Positions 8,413-17,084 of a stretch of DNA of 64,000 nt are shown in pieces. The position numbers and the translations under genes were made by a program. The DNA is from Streptomyces coeruleorubidus (lineage in GTDB: Bacteria; Actinomycetota; Actinomycetes; Streptomycetales; Streptomycetaceae): contig NZ_CP118527.1 in assembly GCF_028885415.1 (NCBI RefSeq), positions 6,882,001-6,946,000 on the forward strand, in the 5' to 3' direction. Numbering within the stretch: the stretch's first letter is position 1; each line of letters starts with the position of its first letter. The notes beneath the pieces were generated by a model. It was not told where the DNA came from. It made no database searches and saw only the letters and a list, made by a program, of their open reading frames with translations.

Positions 8413-10665
8413 TCAGCCCGCCACCCGCAGCAGCAGCACCGCCCGCGCCGGCATCGTGACCTCCGTCCCCGCCCGGTGCTCCACCCCCGGCGCCTCCTCC
8501 TGCTCCTCCAGGCTGGTGTCGACGACGACCTCGTACCGCTCCGCCCAGGGCGGCCCCGGCAGCACGAAGCTCACCGGCCCCTCGCCCGCGTGCAGGACGG
8601 CGAGGAAGCTGTCGTCGAGGATCTGGTCGCCGCGCTCGTCCCGGCCCGGTATGTCCCGGCCGGAGAGGTACATGCCCAGCGTGGCCGCGGGCGCGTACCA
8701 GTCCTGCTCCGTCATCTCGGTGCCCCGGGGCGTGAACCAGGCCAGGTCGCGCAGGCCGTCCGCGGTCTGGGCCCGGCCCGAGAAGAACGCCCGGCGCCGC
8801 AGCACCGGGTGCCGGTGGCGCAGCTCGATCAGCCGGGAGGTCAGCTCGAACAGCGCCTTCCAGCCCGGGTCCTGAAGCAGGCCCCAGTCCACCCAGCTGA
8901 TCTCGTTGTCCTGGCAGTACGCGTTGTTGTTGCCGCCCTGCGTGCGGCCCAGCTCGTCGCCCGCGACCAGCATCGGCACACCGGTGGACAGCAGCAGCGT
9001 GGTCAGCAGGTTCCTGAGCTGCCGCCGCCTGAGCGCCCGTATGCCCTCGTCGTCCGTCTCGCCCTCGGCGCCGCAGTTCCAGGCCCGGTTGTCGTCCGTG
9101 CCGTCGCGGTTGCCCTCGCCGTTGGCCTCGTTGTGCTTGCGCTCGTGACTCACCAGGTCGCGCAGGGTGAATCCGTCGTGCGCGGTGATGAAGTTGACGG
9201 ACGCCTGCGGCCTGCGCCCGCCCCAGGCGTACAGGTCGCTGGAGCCCGACAGGCGGTAGCCCATCTCCCGTACGTCCGGCAGCGCGTGCCGCCAGAAGTC
9301 CCGTACGGCGTTGCGGTAGCGGTCGTTCCACTCCGTCCACAGCGGCGGGAAGGCCCCCACCTGGTAGCCGCCCGACCCCACGTCCCACGGCTCGGCGATC
9401 AGCTTCACCCGGCGCAGCACCGGGTCCTGGGCGATCACCGCCAGGAACGGGGAGAGCATGTCGACGTCGTGCATGGACCGGGCCAGCGCCGCCGCCAGGT
9501 CGAAGCGGAAGCCGTCCACGCCCATCTCCGTCACCCAGTACCGCAGGGAGTCGGTGATGAGCCGCAGCACGTGCGGCTGGACCACGTGCAGGGTGTTGCC
9601 GCAGCCGGTGTAGTCGGCGTAGCGGCGCGGGTCGTCCTGGAGGCGGTAGTAGCCGCGGTTGTCGATGCCCTTCAGCGACAGCGTCGGCCCCAGCTCGCCC
9701 GCCTCCGCCGTGTGGTTGTAGACCACGTCGAGGATGACCTCGATCCCGGCCGCGTGCAGGGCGCGCACCATGCGCTTGAACTCGCCGACCTGCCGGCCCC
9801 TCGTCCCGGAGGCCGCGTAGGCCGCGTGCGGGGCGAAGTAGCCGATGGAGTTGTAGCCCCAGTAGTTCCTCAGGCCTCTGCGCAGCAGATGGTCCTCGTG
9901 CGCGAACTGGTGCACCGGCAGCAGCTCCACCGCCGTCACGCCCAGCTTCACCAGGTGCTCGATCGCCGCCGGGTGCGCGAGGCCGGCGTAGGTTCCGCGC
10001 AGCTCCTCGGGGATGCCCGGGTGCAGCCGGGTGAAGCCCTTGACGTGCAGCTCGTAGATCACCGAGTCCGCCCACGGCGTCTTCGGGCGGCGGTCGTCCG
10101 CCCAGTCGTCGTCATCGTGGACGACGACGCCCTTGGGGACGTACGGCGCCGAGTCCCGGTCGTCGCGCACGGTGTCGGCGACGTGCTGCTGCGGCCAGTC
10201 GCGCACGTGCCCGTACACCTCCGGCGGCAGCGTGAAGTCTCCGTCCACGGCACGGGCGTACGGGTCGAGGAGCAGCTTCGCCGGGTTCCAGCGGGCGCCG
10301 GTCCAAGGGTCCCAGCGGCCGTGCACCCGGTAGCCGTAGCGCTGCCCGGGCAGCACGCCCGGGACGAAGCCGTGCCAGATCTCGTGGGTCAGCTCGGCGA
10401 GCCGGACCCGCGACTGGTTGCCCGCCTCGTCGAAGAGGCACAGCTCGACCCCTTCGGCCCCGCCCGCCCACAGGGCGAAGTTGGTCCCCGCCACCCCGTC
10501 CGGGCCGACCCGGAACCGGGCACCCAGCGGGGTCGGCGCGCCCGGCCGGGCGGGCACCGTGGGCGGCGGCGCGGCCTGCCGTGCGCCGTTCACGGCGGCG
10601 GCCTGGCGCCCGTTCCCGGTGGCCTGATGACCGGCCACCGCCTCCTGCTCGGCTGCGCTGGACAC
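8413..10665 (-). CDS. glgX: Glycogen debranching enzyme GlgX (isoamylase family, GH13)
   Basis: A 750-residue GH13 enzyme that hydrolyses alpha-1,6 branches of limit dextrins during glycogen or maltodextrin breakdown in the cytoplasm. After an Ala/Pro-rich extension of about 40 residues come the N-terminal carbohydrate-binding beta domain (about 45-180) and the catalytic barrel. Visible GH13 regions are VILDVVYNHT, GFRFDLAAALA (nucleophile Asp389), LIAEPWDVG (acid Glu425) and TAHDGFTLRDL. The family is usually about 700 residues, so the extension explains the excess. It is transcribed alone and divergently from the L,D-transpeptidase gene, with about 190 bp of shared promoter region. Confidence 0.94.
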   Translation of the reverse strand: MSSAAEQEAVAGHQATGNGRQAAAVNGARQAAPPPTVPARPGAPTPLGARFRVGPDGVAGTNFALWAGGAEGVELCLFDEAGNQSRVRLAELTHEIWHGFVPGVLPGQRYGYRVHGRWDPWTGARWNPAKLLLDPYARAVDGDFTLPPEVYGHVRDWPQQHVADTVRDDRDSAPYVPKGVVVHDDDDWADDRRPKTPWADSVIYELHVKGFTRLHPGIPEELRGTYAGLAHPAAIEHLVKLGVTAVELLPVHQFAHEDHLLRRGLRNYWGYNSIGYFAPHAAYAASGTRGRQVGEFKRMVRALHAAGIEVILDVVYNHTAEAGELGPTLSLKGIDNRGYYRLQDDPRRYADYTGCGNTLHVVQPHVLRLITDSLRYWVTEMGVDGFRFDLAAALARSMHDVDMLSPFLAVIAQDPVLRRVKLIAEPWDVGSGGYQVGAFPPLWTEWNDRYRNAVRDFWRHALPDVREMGYRLSGSSDLYAWGGRRPQASVNFITAHDGFTLRDLVSHERKHNEANGEGNRDGTDDNRAWNCGAEGETDDEGIRALRRRQLRNLLTTLLLSTGVPMLVAGDELGRTQGGNNNAYCQDNEISWVDWGLLQDPGWKALFELTSRLIELRHRHPVLRRRAFFSGRAQTADGLRDLAWFTPRGTEMTEQDWYAPAATLGMYLSGRDIPGRDERGDQILDDSFLAVLHAGEGPVSFVLPGPPWAERYEVVVDTSLEEQEEAPGVEHRAGTEVTMPARAVLLLRVAG

Positions 10666-10852
10666 CTGTCAGCCTCCCGCGGCTCGTGGGACGACGGGGG
10701 ACAGAGGGGTGCGGCCTGTGCTCCGGCCCGGGCCGCGGCTCCCCTGCGCGTCGTCCTCCCCACTGTTCTGCCCAGAGCGTGGGTCGCACTCACGTTTCCC
10801 CGGGGGCGGGCATGGTCGTTTCCCGGGGGCGAGGCCGGTCGTTGGGCACCTC

Positions 10853-12097
10853 GTGAGGCACGTACAAGGGCGCGCGCGGCGCGCGAGGGCCGCGCTGGCC
10901 GCCGTAGTGACATGGGCAGGGCTCCTGACCGGGGCCACCGGCTGTACCTCGGACGACGCGGGCGGGATCGCCGGTGCGTTCGGCGCGCCCCCGGCGCCCG
11001 AGGACGTTATCCGGGTCTCGCCCGACGACGGCAGCAGGGGTGTGCGCCCAGGGCGGAAGCTGCGGGTGCATGTGCCCGACGGCAGGCTGGAGTCGGTGAA
11101 GGTCGTCCGGTCGCAGGACGCGCAGGAGTCCCGGGTGCCCGGGCACCTCTCCGCCGACGGACTGACCTGGGAACCCGACGAGAAGCGGCTCGCGCTGGCC
11201 GCCAAGTACACGATCGACGCGGTGGCCGTGGACGGCGACGGACGCCGCTCCGCCCGGCACACCACTTTCACGACGCACGTCCCAGAGGAACGCTTCATCG
11301 GCTACGTCGCCCCGGAGAACCGGGCCACGGTCGGCACCGGCATGATCGTCTCCCTGCAGTTCAACCGCGAGATCGCCAACCGAGCCGCCGTCGAACGCGC
11401 GGTGCGGGTCACCGCCCGCCCGGCCGTCGAGATCCGCCCGCACTGGTTCGGCCGGACCCGCCTCGACTTCCGCCCCGAGCGCTACTGGAAACCCGGCACC
11501 CAGGTCACCGTCGCCCTGCGCCTGCGGGACGTCGAGGGGGCGCCCGGGGTCTACGGCCTCCAGCACAAGACGTTCTCCTTCACCGTCGGCCGCAGCCAGG
11601 TCTCCGTGGTCGACGCAGCCCGGCACACCATGGAGGTACGGCGCGACGGCGAGGTGCTCGCCACCGTGCCGGTCACGGCCGGCGCCCCCAAGACCACCAC
11701 GTACAACGGCAAGATGGTGGTGACCGAGATGCTCGAGGTCACCCGGATGAACGGCGCCACGGTCGGCTTCAAGAAGCGCAACGGCAAGGGCGAGTACGAC
11801 ATCCCGGACGTCCCGCACGCCATGCGCCTGACCGACTCCGGCACCTTCCTGCACGGCAACTACTGGGCGCCCCACACCGTCTTCGGACGTACCAACGTCA
11901 GCCACGGCTGCGTCGGACTGCGCGATGTGAAGGGCGGCGGTTCGGGCACCCCGGCCGGCTGGTTCTTCGACCGCAGCCTCATCGGGGACGTCGTCGAGGT
12001 CGTCCACAGCAATGACAAAAAGGTCGCTCCCGACAACGGGCTCGGAGGCTGGAATATGGGCTGGAAGGCATGGAAGGCGGGTAGTGCGGTGAAGTAG
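10853..12097 (+). CDS. Lipoprotein L,D-transpeptidase (YkuD), copy 1
   Basis: About 414 residues from GTG 10853. An Arg-rich head and hydrophobic helix end in a weak lipobox ATGC with Cys31 as lipid attachment site. Two Ig-like domains follow, then a YkuD catalytic domain with FLHGNYW and SHGCVGLRD, giving catalytic His351/Cys353. This class forms 3-3 cross-links in peptidoglycan outside the membrane, as in LdtMt2-type enzymes. The start was chosen because GTG 10853 is the last in-frame start before the signal peptide. The next gene is a close paralogue on the same strand, so this looks like a tandem duplication. Confidence 0.9.
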   Translation: MRHVQGRARRARAALAAVVTWAGLLTGATGCTSDDAGGIAGAFGAPPAPEDVIRVSPDDGSRGVRPGRKLRVHVPDGRLESVKVVRSQDAQESRVPGHLSADGLTWEPDEKRLALAAKYTIDAVAVDGDGRRSARHTTFTTHVPEERFIGYVAPENRATVGTGMIVSLQFNREIANRAAVERAVRVTARPAVEIRPHWFGRTRLDFRPERYWKPGTQVTVALRLRDVEGAPGVYGLQHKTFSFTVGRSQVSVVDAARHTMEVRRDGEVLATVPVTAGAPKTTTYNGKMVVTEMLEVTRMNGATVGFKKRNGKGEYDIPDVPHAMRLTDSGTFLHGNYWAPHTVFGRTNVSHGCVGLRDVKGGGSGTPAGWFFDRSLIGDVVEVVHSNDKKVAPDNGLGGWNMGWKAWKAGSAVK

Positions 12098-12259
12098 CCC
12101 GACAGGGGTGAGGGTTGCGTCGACTTTCCGTCGATGTTGGGACTGAACAGTGACAATCGCAGGTCGCCGGGGTGCGGCGCCTTGTGGTTAATATTCGCCG
12201 GGTGCGCGGGGGACGCGCAGGGGTGCGGGCCTGACCAGGTCCGGGGAGGGGAGAACAAT

Positions 12260-13489
12260 TTGAACGGGCGACCGATATCGGGGGCGTCGGTTGGCGGCAG
12301 GCACGGGCTGCTCGCGCTGATACTGGGCGTGCTGCTGCTCGCCGTCACGGCGTGCGGCGGGGGGACCGGCTCCGGTTCCGGCGCGGGTGCCGGCAAGGGC
12401 AAGGACGCGGACGCCGCGCAGAGCAAGCAGTCCGAGGCCGTCGTCGCCATCACCCCCAAGGACGGCGCCAAGTCCGTCGACACCAGCGGGGCGCTGAAGG
12501 TGACCGCCGCCAAGGGCAAGCTGACCGAGGTCGTGGTCAAGGACGCCGAGGGCAAGAAGGTCGACGGCGAGATATCCGGCGACGGCGCCACCTGGGCGCC
12601 GTCCACCCATCTGGCCGCCGCCACCAAGTACACGGTCCACGCGGTCGCCAAGGACTCCGAGGGCCGCACGGCCGCGGAGGACGCGGGCTTCACGACCCTG
12701 ACGCCGAAGAACACCTTCATCGGCACCTTCACCCCCGAGGACGGCTCCAAGGTCGGCGTGGGAATGCCGTTCTCCATCCGCTTCAGCCGGGGCATCACCA
12801 ACCCGGACGACGTCGAGAAGGCCATCCGCATCAGGACGGAACCGGCCGTGGACGTCGAGGGCCACTGGTTCGGCAACGACCGTCTCGACTTCCGCCCCGA
12901 GAAGTACTGGAAGCCCGGCACCAAGGTGACCGTCGACCTCGGCCTCGACGGCGTCGAGGGCCGCCCCGGCGTATACGGCGAGCAGGACAAGACCGTCTCC
13001 TTCACCATCGGCCGCAACCAGGTCTCCGTCGTCGACGCCAAGAAGCTCACGATGAAGGTCATGCGCGACGGCAAGGTGATCAAGACGATCCCCGTCACCA
13101 CCGGCAAGCCCGGCATGGAGACCTGGAACGGCCAGATGGTCGTCAGCGAGATGCTCACGGTGACCCGGATGAACGGCGAGACGGTCGGCTACGGCGGCGA
13201 GTACGACATCAAGGACGTCCCGCACGCCATCCGCCTGACCACCTCCGGCACTTTCCTGCACGGCAACTACTGGGCGGGCGGCGCCTTCGGCGACTACAAC
13301 GCCAGCCACGGCTGCATCGGCCTGCGCGACGTACGCGGCGGCTGGGACAAGAAGGCGCCGGCCGCGTGGTTCTTCAACCACTCGATGGTCGGCGACGTGG
13401 TGATCGTCAAGAACTCCGAGGATCGCATCGTCGACCCCGACAACGGGCTCAACGGCTGGAACATGTCGTGGGAGAAGTGGAAGAAGTAG
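12260..13489 (+). CDS. Lipoprotein L,D-transpeptidase (YkuD), copy 2
   Basis: A 409-residue paralogue of the preceding gene with the same layout: signal peptide, lipobox VTAC (Cys32), a Gly/Ser-rich linker, two Ig-like domains, and a YkuD domain with FLHGNYW and SHGCIGLRD (catalytic Cys352). The start is TTG 12260, supported by GGGGAGGGGAG ending 6-7 nt upstream; no ATG or GTG is better placed. A TAATAT hexamer at 12189-12194 could be a -10 element but has no matching -35. It should act in peptidoglycan 3-3 cross-linking, and its 5' leader of about 160 bp suggests independent expression from copy 1. Confidence 0.91.
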   Translation: MNGRPISGASVGGRHGLLALILGVLLLAVTACGGGTGSGSGAGAGKGKDADAAQSKQSEAVVAITPKDGAKSVDTSGALKVTAAKGKLTEVVVKDAEGKKVDGEISGDGATWAPSTHLAAATKYTVHAVAKDSEGRTAAEDAGFTTLTPKNTFIGTFTPEDGSKVGVGMPFSIRFSRGITNPDDVEKAIRIRTEPAVDVEGHWFGNDRLDFRPEKYWKPGTKVTVDLGLDGVEGRPGVYGEQDKTVSFTIGRNQVSVVDAKKLTMKVMRDGKVIKTIPVTTGKPGMETWNGQMVVSEMLTVTRMNGETVGYGGEYDIKDVPHAIRLTTSGTFLHGNYWAGGAFGDYNASHGCIGLRDVRGGWDKKAPAAWFFNHSMVGDVVIVKNSEDRIVDPDNGLNGWNMSWEKWKK

Positions 13490-13508
13490 CTCTCCGCCGC
13501 TGACAAGA

Positions 13509-13540
13509 GGGCCCCGGTGTGACGGACCGCACCGGGGTCC
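13509..13540. terminator. Hairpin terminator after L,D-transpeptidase 2
   Basis: An 11-bp stem (GGGCCCCGGTG pairing with CACCGGGGTCC, one G-T pair) closes a 10-nt loop just after the transpeptidase stop. The downstream sequence TCGTCGTTA is only weakly T-rich, as is usual for streptomycete terminators. Confidence 0.75.
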
Positions 13541-13570
13541 TCGTCGTTAGTGGGCGTTAACCTGCTGCCT

Positions 13571-14338
13571 ATGACCGTCTCTCTCGAAGTCGCTGAAGGC
13601 GTCGGCACGCTCCGTCTCGACCGCCCGCCCATGAACGCGCTGGACATCGCCACGCAGGACCGGCTGAAGGAACTCGCCGAGGAGGCCGCGCGCCGCGATG
13701 ACGTGCGGGCGGTGGTGGTCTACGGCGGCGAGAAGGTGTTCGCGGCCGGCGCGGACATCAAGGAGATGCAGGCGATGGACCACACCGCGATGGTCCTGCG
13801 CGCCCGCGCCCTGCAGGACTCGTTCACGGCGGTGGCCCGGATCCCCAAGCCGGTCGTCGCGGCCGTGACCGGCTACGCGCTCGGCGGCGGCTGTGAACTC
13901 GCGCTGTGCGCGGACTTCCGGATCGCCGGCGAGAACGCCAAGCTCGGCCAGCCGGAGATCCTCCTCGGCCTGATCCCCGGCGCGGGCGGCACCCAGCGTC
14001 TGGCCCGCCTGGTCGGTCCCTCCAAGGCCAAGGACCTGATCTTCACCGGCCGGATGGTGAAGGCCGACGAGGCGAAGGAGCTCGGCCTGGTGGACCGGGT
14101 CGTGCCCGCCGACGAGGTGTACGCGCAGGCGCACGCCTGGGCCGCGAAGCTGGCGCAGGGCCCGGCCCTCGCGCTGCGCGCCGCCAAGGAGTCGATCGAC
14201 ACGGGCCTGGAGACGGACCTCGACACCGGCCTCGCGATCGAACGGAACTGGTTCGCAGGCCTGTTCGCCACCGAGGACCGCGAGCGCGGCATGCGCAGCT
14301 TCGTGGAGGAGGGGCCGGGCAAGGCCAAGTTCCTCTGA
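13571..14338 (+). CDS. Enoyl-CoA hydratase/isomerase family protein
   Basis: A 255-residue crotonase-fold enzyme. The oxyanion-hole segments AAGADIKEM and GYALGGGCELAL are present. Both hydratase glutamates are in place (Glu of GGCELAL and Glu of GQPEILLGLIPGAGGT), so true enoyl-CoA hydratase activity on fatty-acyl or related CoA esters is likely. ATG 13571 gives the family N-terminus. There are no beta-oxidation partners beside it; it sits alone between two terminator-like or leader regions. Substrate chain length cannot be told. Confidence 0.92.
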   Translation: MTVSLEVAEGVGTLRLDRPPMNALDIATQDRLKELAEEAARRDDVRAVVVYGGEKVFAAGADIKEMQAMDHTAMVLRARALQDSFTAVARIPKPVVAAVTGYALGGGCELALCADFRIAGENAKLGQPEILLGLIPGAGGTQRLARLVGPSKAKDLIFTGRMVKADEAKELGLVDRVVPADEVYAQAHAWAAKLAQGPALALRAAKESIDTGLETDLDTGLAIERNWFAGLFATEDRERGMRSFVEEGPGKAKFL

Positions 14339-14406
14339 ACATCCCTCCGGTGACCTGCAGTTGACGCGGTGTCTGATCCGGGTCCCTCGATAGGGCGGTT
14401 TTATGA

Positions 14407-14427
14407 CAGCCTTGAGGCAGCCTTGAG
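14407..14427. repeat. Direct repeat upstream of ATP-binding regulator
   Basis: CAGCCTTGAG occurs twice with an 11-bp period (14407-14416 and 14418-14427), about 190 bp upstream of the regulator start. The one-helical-turn spacing suits a protein-binding site. The rest of the gap (14339-14612) shows a TTGACG at 14361 without a clear -10 partner. Confidence 0.4.
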
Positions 14428-14612
14428 CGTGTTTGGTCGAGGGAGTCCGTCGATTGCCGCGAAACAGGCCGTCGTCGCAGGTCGGACGGTCTGTCGGCGA
14501 TGTCGAAGCGCCGCTGGCGCATGCCGTCGGCTCGCCGGTCCCCACCCCGCACCCGGGGGCGTATTCCCCGGGAACGGCCCCCGAGGGCGCTCCGGGCGGC
14601 CATGATGGGGGC

Positions 14613-15116
14613 ATGGCGGGGCTGGAGGGTATGGAACAGCCGCGGGGACACGCACATGCGGCCGCGGCGCGCTGGTCGCCGACCGTCGAGGACGAACGCG
14701 CGCTGAAGGCGCTGGAGTTGTACGGCAACCCGGCGGAGGCAGAGGTTCCACTGCCGTCCCGCCCCGAGTCCGCGGCCACCGCCAGGCGGCTGACCCAGGT
14801 CGTCGTCCTGCGCCACTGGGGGCTCACCCCCAAGACCACCGAGGACGCGGTCTTACTCGTCTCCGAGCTGGTGGGCAACGCAGTACGCCACACCGGCGCC
14901 CGCGTCTTCGGGCTGCGTCTGCACCGGCGCCGCGGCTGGATCCGCGTCGAGGTCCGCGACCCGTCCCGGGGGCTGCCCTGTCTGATGCCGGTCCAGGAGA
15001 TGGACATCAGCGGCCGGGGCCTGTTCCTCGTCGACAAGCTGGCCGACCGCTGGGGGGTCGATCTGCTGCCCCGCGGGAAGACCACGTGGTTCGAGATGCG
15101 GGTCACCGACCGCTGA
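14613..15116 (+). CDS. RsbW-like ATP-binding regulatory protein with TTA codon
   Basis: About 167 residues forming a single HATPase_c fold with N-box ELVGNAVRHT and lid GRGLFLVDKLADRWG, and no phosphoacceptor domain. This is the anti-sigma-factor serine-kinase class that is very abundant in Streptomyces. Such proteins usually bind a sigma factor or phosphorylate an anti-anti-sigma partner; no partner gene is adjacent. ATG 14613 is preferred, with ATG 14631 possible. A leucine codon at 14853-14855 is TTA, in frame. In Streptomyces TTA is read by the bldA tRNA, so translation is expected to depend on development. The family call is firm, the partner unknown. Confidence 0.88.
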   Translation: MAGLEGMEQPRGHAHAAAARWSPTVEDERALKALELYGNPAEAEVPLPSRPESAATARRLTQVVVLRHWGLTPKTTEDAVLLVSELVGNAVRHTGARVFGLRLHRRRGWIRVEVRDPSRGLPCLMPVQEMDISGRGLFLVDKLADRWGVDLLPRGKTTWFEMRVTDR

Positions 15117-15176
15117 GGACCGCCGCCGATCGGGCGAATCACCGGTTTCCCCGCGAAGCGGACCTTAAATGGTGCA

Positions 15177-16355
15177 ATGCACCGCCACTTTGTGAAGAGC
15201 GCCCTTGTCATGGGCGCCGCCCTCGCCTGCCTCGCCGCCTGCGGCACCCAGGGCGGGGAACGGACCTCCGAGGCACGCGGCACCAAGGCCGCCGTGCCCG
15301 CGCCGCGCGAGAAGAAGCCCGTCCAGGGGCTGCCCGGGATGCCGCCCGTCCTCGACCCCGAGGACGTGTACGCGGCCGACCGTCCGAACAAACTGTCGCC
15401 CGTGGTCAAGGACTTCCCGTCCCGGGTCTACGTCCCCAACACCGAATCCGACACCGTCTCCGTCATCGACCCCAAGACGTACGAGATCATCGAGACGATC
15501 CCCGTGGGCCGGCAGCCCCAGCACGTCGTCCCCTCCTGGGACCTGAAGACGCTCTGGGTCAACAACAACCGCGGCCACACCCTCACCCCGATCGACCCGA
15601 AGACCGGCAAGGCGGGCAAGGAGGTGGAGGTCCACGACCCGTACAACCTCTACTTCACGCCGCACGGCAAGTACGCCGTCGTCATGGCCTCCCTCGACCG
15701 CGAACTGGTCTTCCGCGACCCGCACACCATGGAGATCAAGAAGACGGTCCCGGTCTCCTGCTACGGCGTCAACCACGCCGACTTCTCCCTCGACGGCCGC
15801 TACTTCATCGTCTCCTGCGAGTTCAGCGGCGAACTGCTCAAGGTCGACACCGAGAAGATGAAGGTCGTCGGGCAGCAGCGGCTGCCGTTCGAGGGCGCCA
15901 TGCCGCAGGACGTGAAGGTCTCGCCCGACGGCAAGAAGTTCTACATCGCCGACATGATGGCCCACGGCATGTGGGTCCTGGACGGCGACAGGTTCACCGA
16001 GCCCACCCTGCTGCCCACCGGCAAGGGCTGCCACGGCCTGTACGTCAGCCGCGACTCCCGCGAGATGTACGTGTCCAACCGCGGCGAGGGCACGATCTCC
16101 GTCTTCGACTTCACCCAGGGCAAGCTGACCAAGAAGTGGCAGCTGCCCGACGGCGGCAGCCCCGACATGGGCGGCGTCTCCGCCGACGGCAAGGTGCTGT
16201 GGCTGTCCGGCCGCTACGACGCCGAGGTGTACGCCATCGACACCCGCACCGGCACCCAGCTCGCCCGCATCCCCGTCGGCAGCGGCCCGCACGGCCTCGC
16301 GGTCTACCCGCAGCCCGGCCGCTACTCGCTCGGCCACACGGGCATCTTCCGGTGA
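15177..16355 (+). CDS. Secreted beta-propeller (YVTN-type) lipoprotein
   Basis: A 392-residue protein with a lipoprotein signal (lipobox LAAC, Cys22) followed by a 40-residue linker and a seven-bladed-type propeller. Repeated blades carry motifs such as VYVPNTESDTVSVIDP, ETIPVGRQPQ, VSPDGKKFYIADM and YVSNRGEGTISVFD. Such YncE/YVTN proteins act at the cell surface as binding scaffolds, and some are related to haem d1 propellers. No CxxCH or clear metal site is seen. It lies between the ATP-binding regulator and the ADP-ribosyltransferase, on the same strand but with independent leaders. Function is unknown; the surface location is well supported. Confidence 0.85.
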   Translation: MHRHFVKSALVMGAALACLAACGTQGGERTSEARGTKAAVPAPREKKPVQGLPGMPPVLDPEDVYAADRPNKLSPVVKDFPSRVYVPNTESDTVSVIDPKTYEIIETIPVGRQPQHVVPSWDLKTLWVNNNRGHTLTPIDPKTGKAGKEVEVHDPYNLYFTPHGKYAVVMASLDRELVFRDPHTMEIKKTVPVSCYGVNHADFSLDGRYFIVSCEFSGELLKVDTEKMKVVGQQRLPFEGAMPQDVKVSPDGKKFYIADMMAHGMWVLDGDRFTEPTLLPTGKGCHGLYVSRDSREMYVSNRGEGTISVFDFTQGKLTKKWQLPDGGSPDMGGVSADGKVLWLSGRYDAEVYAIDTRTGTQLARIPVGSGPHGLAVYPQPGRYSLGHTGIFR

Positions 16356-16448
16356 GAGCCATCCGCCATCCACCGAGGGGCAGTTGACACTCCCCTGATC
16401 GGGTGAGGGTCCCCGGCCCTGCGCCGCGAGCCCGCGATCGTGCTCCCC

Positions 16449-17084
16449 ATGACCACCACCAGCCTGCGGCGGCGCACCGCTGCCGCCGCCCTCTCCCTCG
16501 CCGCCGTCCTCACGACCACGGCGGCCACGCCCGGCCAGGCCCCCGCGGCCTCCGCGGCTTCCGTGACGGCGGCCGCCAAGCCCGCCGCCCCCGGACCGGC
16601 CGCCTGCCCCGTCCAGTTCGACGACAAGATCAAGGCCGCCGCCGACCGCCGGGTCCAGGTCGACCGCATCACCCCCGACCCGTCCTGGCGGACCAGCTGC
16701 GGCACCCTCTACCGCGCCGACGGCCGCGGCCCGTCCGTGGTCTTCGAGGAGGGCTTCCGTCCCCGGGACGTGGTCAACGGCCAGTACGACCTGGAGAAGT
16801 ACGTCCTGGTCAACCAGCCGTCCCCGTATGTGTCCACCACGTACGACCACGACCTGTTCAAGAAGTGGAAGTCCGCCTTCAACTACTACGTCGACGCCCC
16901 CGGCGGCGTCGACGTCAACAAGACCATCGGCGACACCCACAAGTGGGCCGACCAGCAGGAGGTCGCCTTCCCCGGCGGCATCGCCCGCGAGTACATCGTC
17001 GGCGTCTGCCCGGTCGACAAGCAGACCAAGACCGAGATCATGAGCCAGTGCCAGAGCAACCCGCACTACGAGCCCTGGCACTGA
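16449..17084 (+). CDS. Secreted mono-ADP-ribosyltransferase, ScARP/Scabin (pierisin-like) family
   Basis: A 211-residue protein with an N-terminal secretion signal (LRRRTAAAALSLAAVL) and an Ala-rich segment. The ART fold carries R89 (LYRADGRGP), the STT strand (129-131, YVSTTYDHD) and an ARTT loop with W166, Q169 and catalytic E171 (WADQQEVAFPGG). The W-x2-Q-x-E spacing is that of the guanine-specific enzymes Scabin and ScARP, which attach ADP-ribose to guanine in DNA or nucleosides. Four cysteines (53, 84, 187, 201) could form disulfides after export. ATG 16449 is preferred, with GTG 16440 possible. No macrodomain or other reversal gene is adjacent. Family assignment is strong; the biological target in this strain is not known. 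Confidence 0.9.
   Translation: MTTTSLRRRTAAAALSLAAVLTTTAATPGQAPAASAASVTAAAKPAAPGPAACPVQFDDKIKAAADRRVQVDRITPDPSWRTSCGTLYRADGRGPSVVFEEGFRPRDVVNGQYDLEKYVLVNQPSPYVSTTYDHDLFKKWKSAFNYYVDAPGGVDVNKTIGDTHKWADQQEVAFPGGIAREYIVGVCPVDKQTKTEIMSQCQSNPHYEPWH

Noticed and set aside
16384..16389. TTGACA as the -35 of the ADP-ribosyltransferase promoter
   Set aside because: No -10-like hexamer occurs 16-19 bp downstream, so a promoter cannot be claimed.
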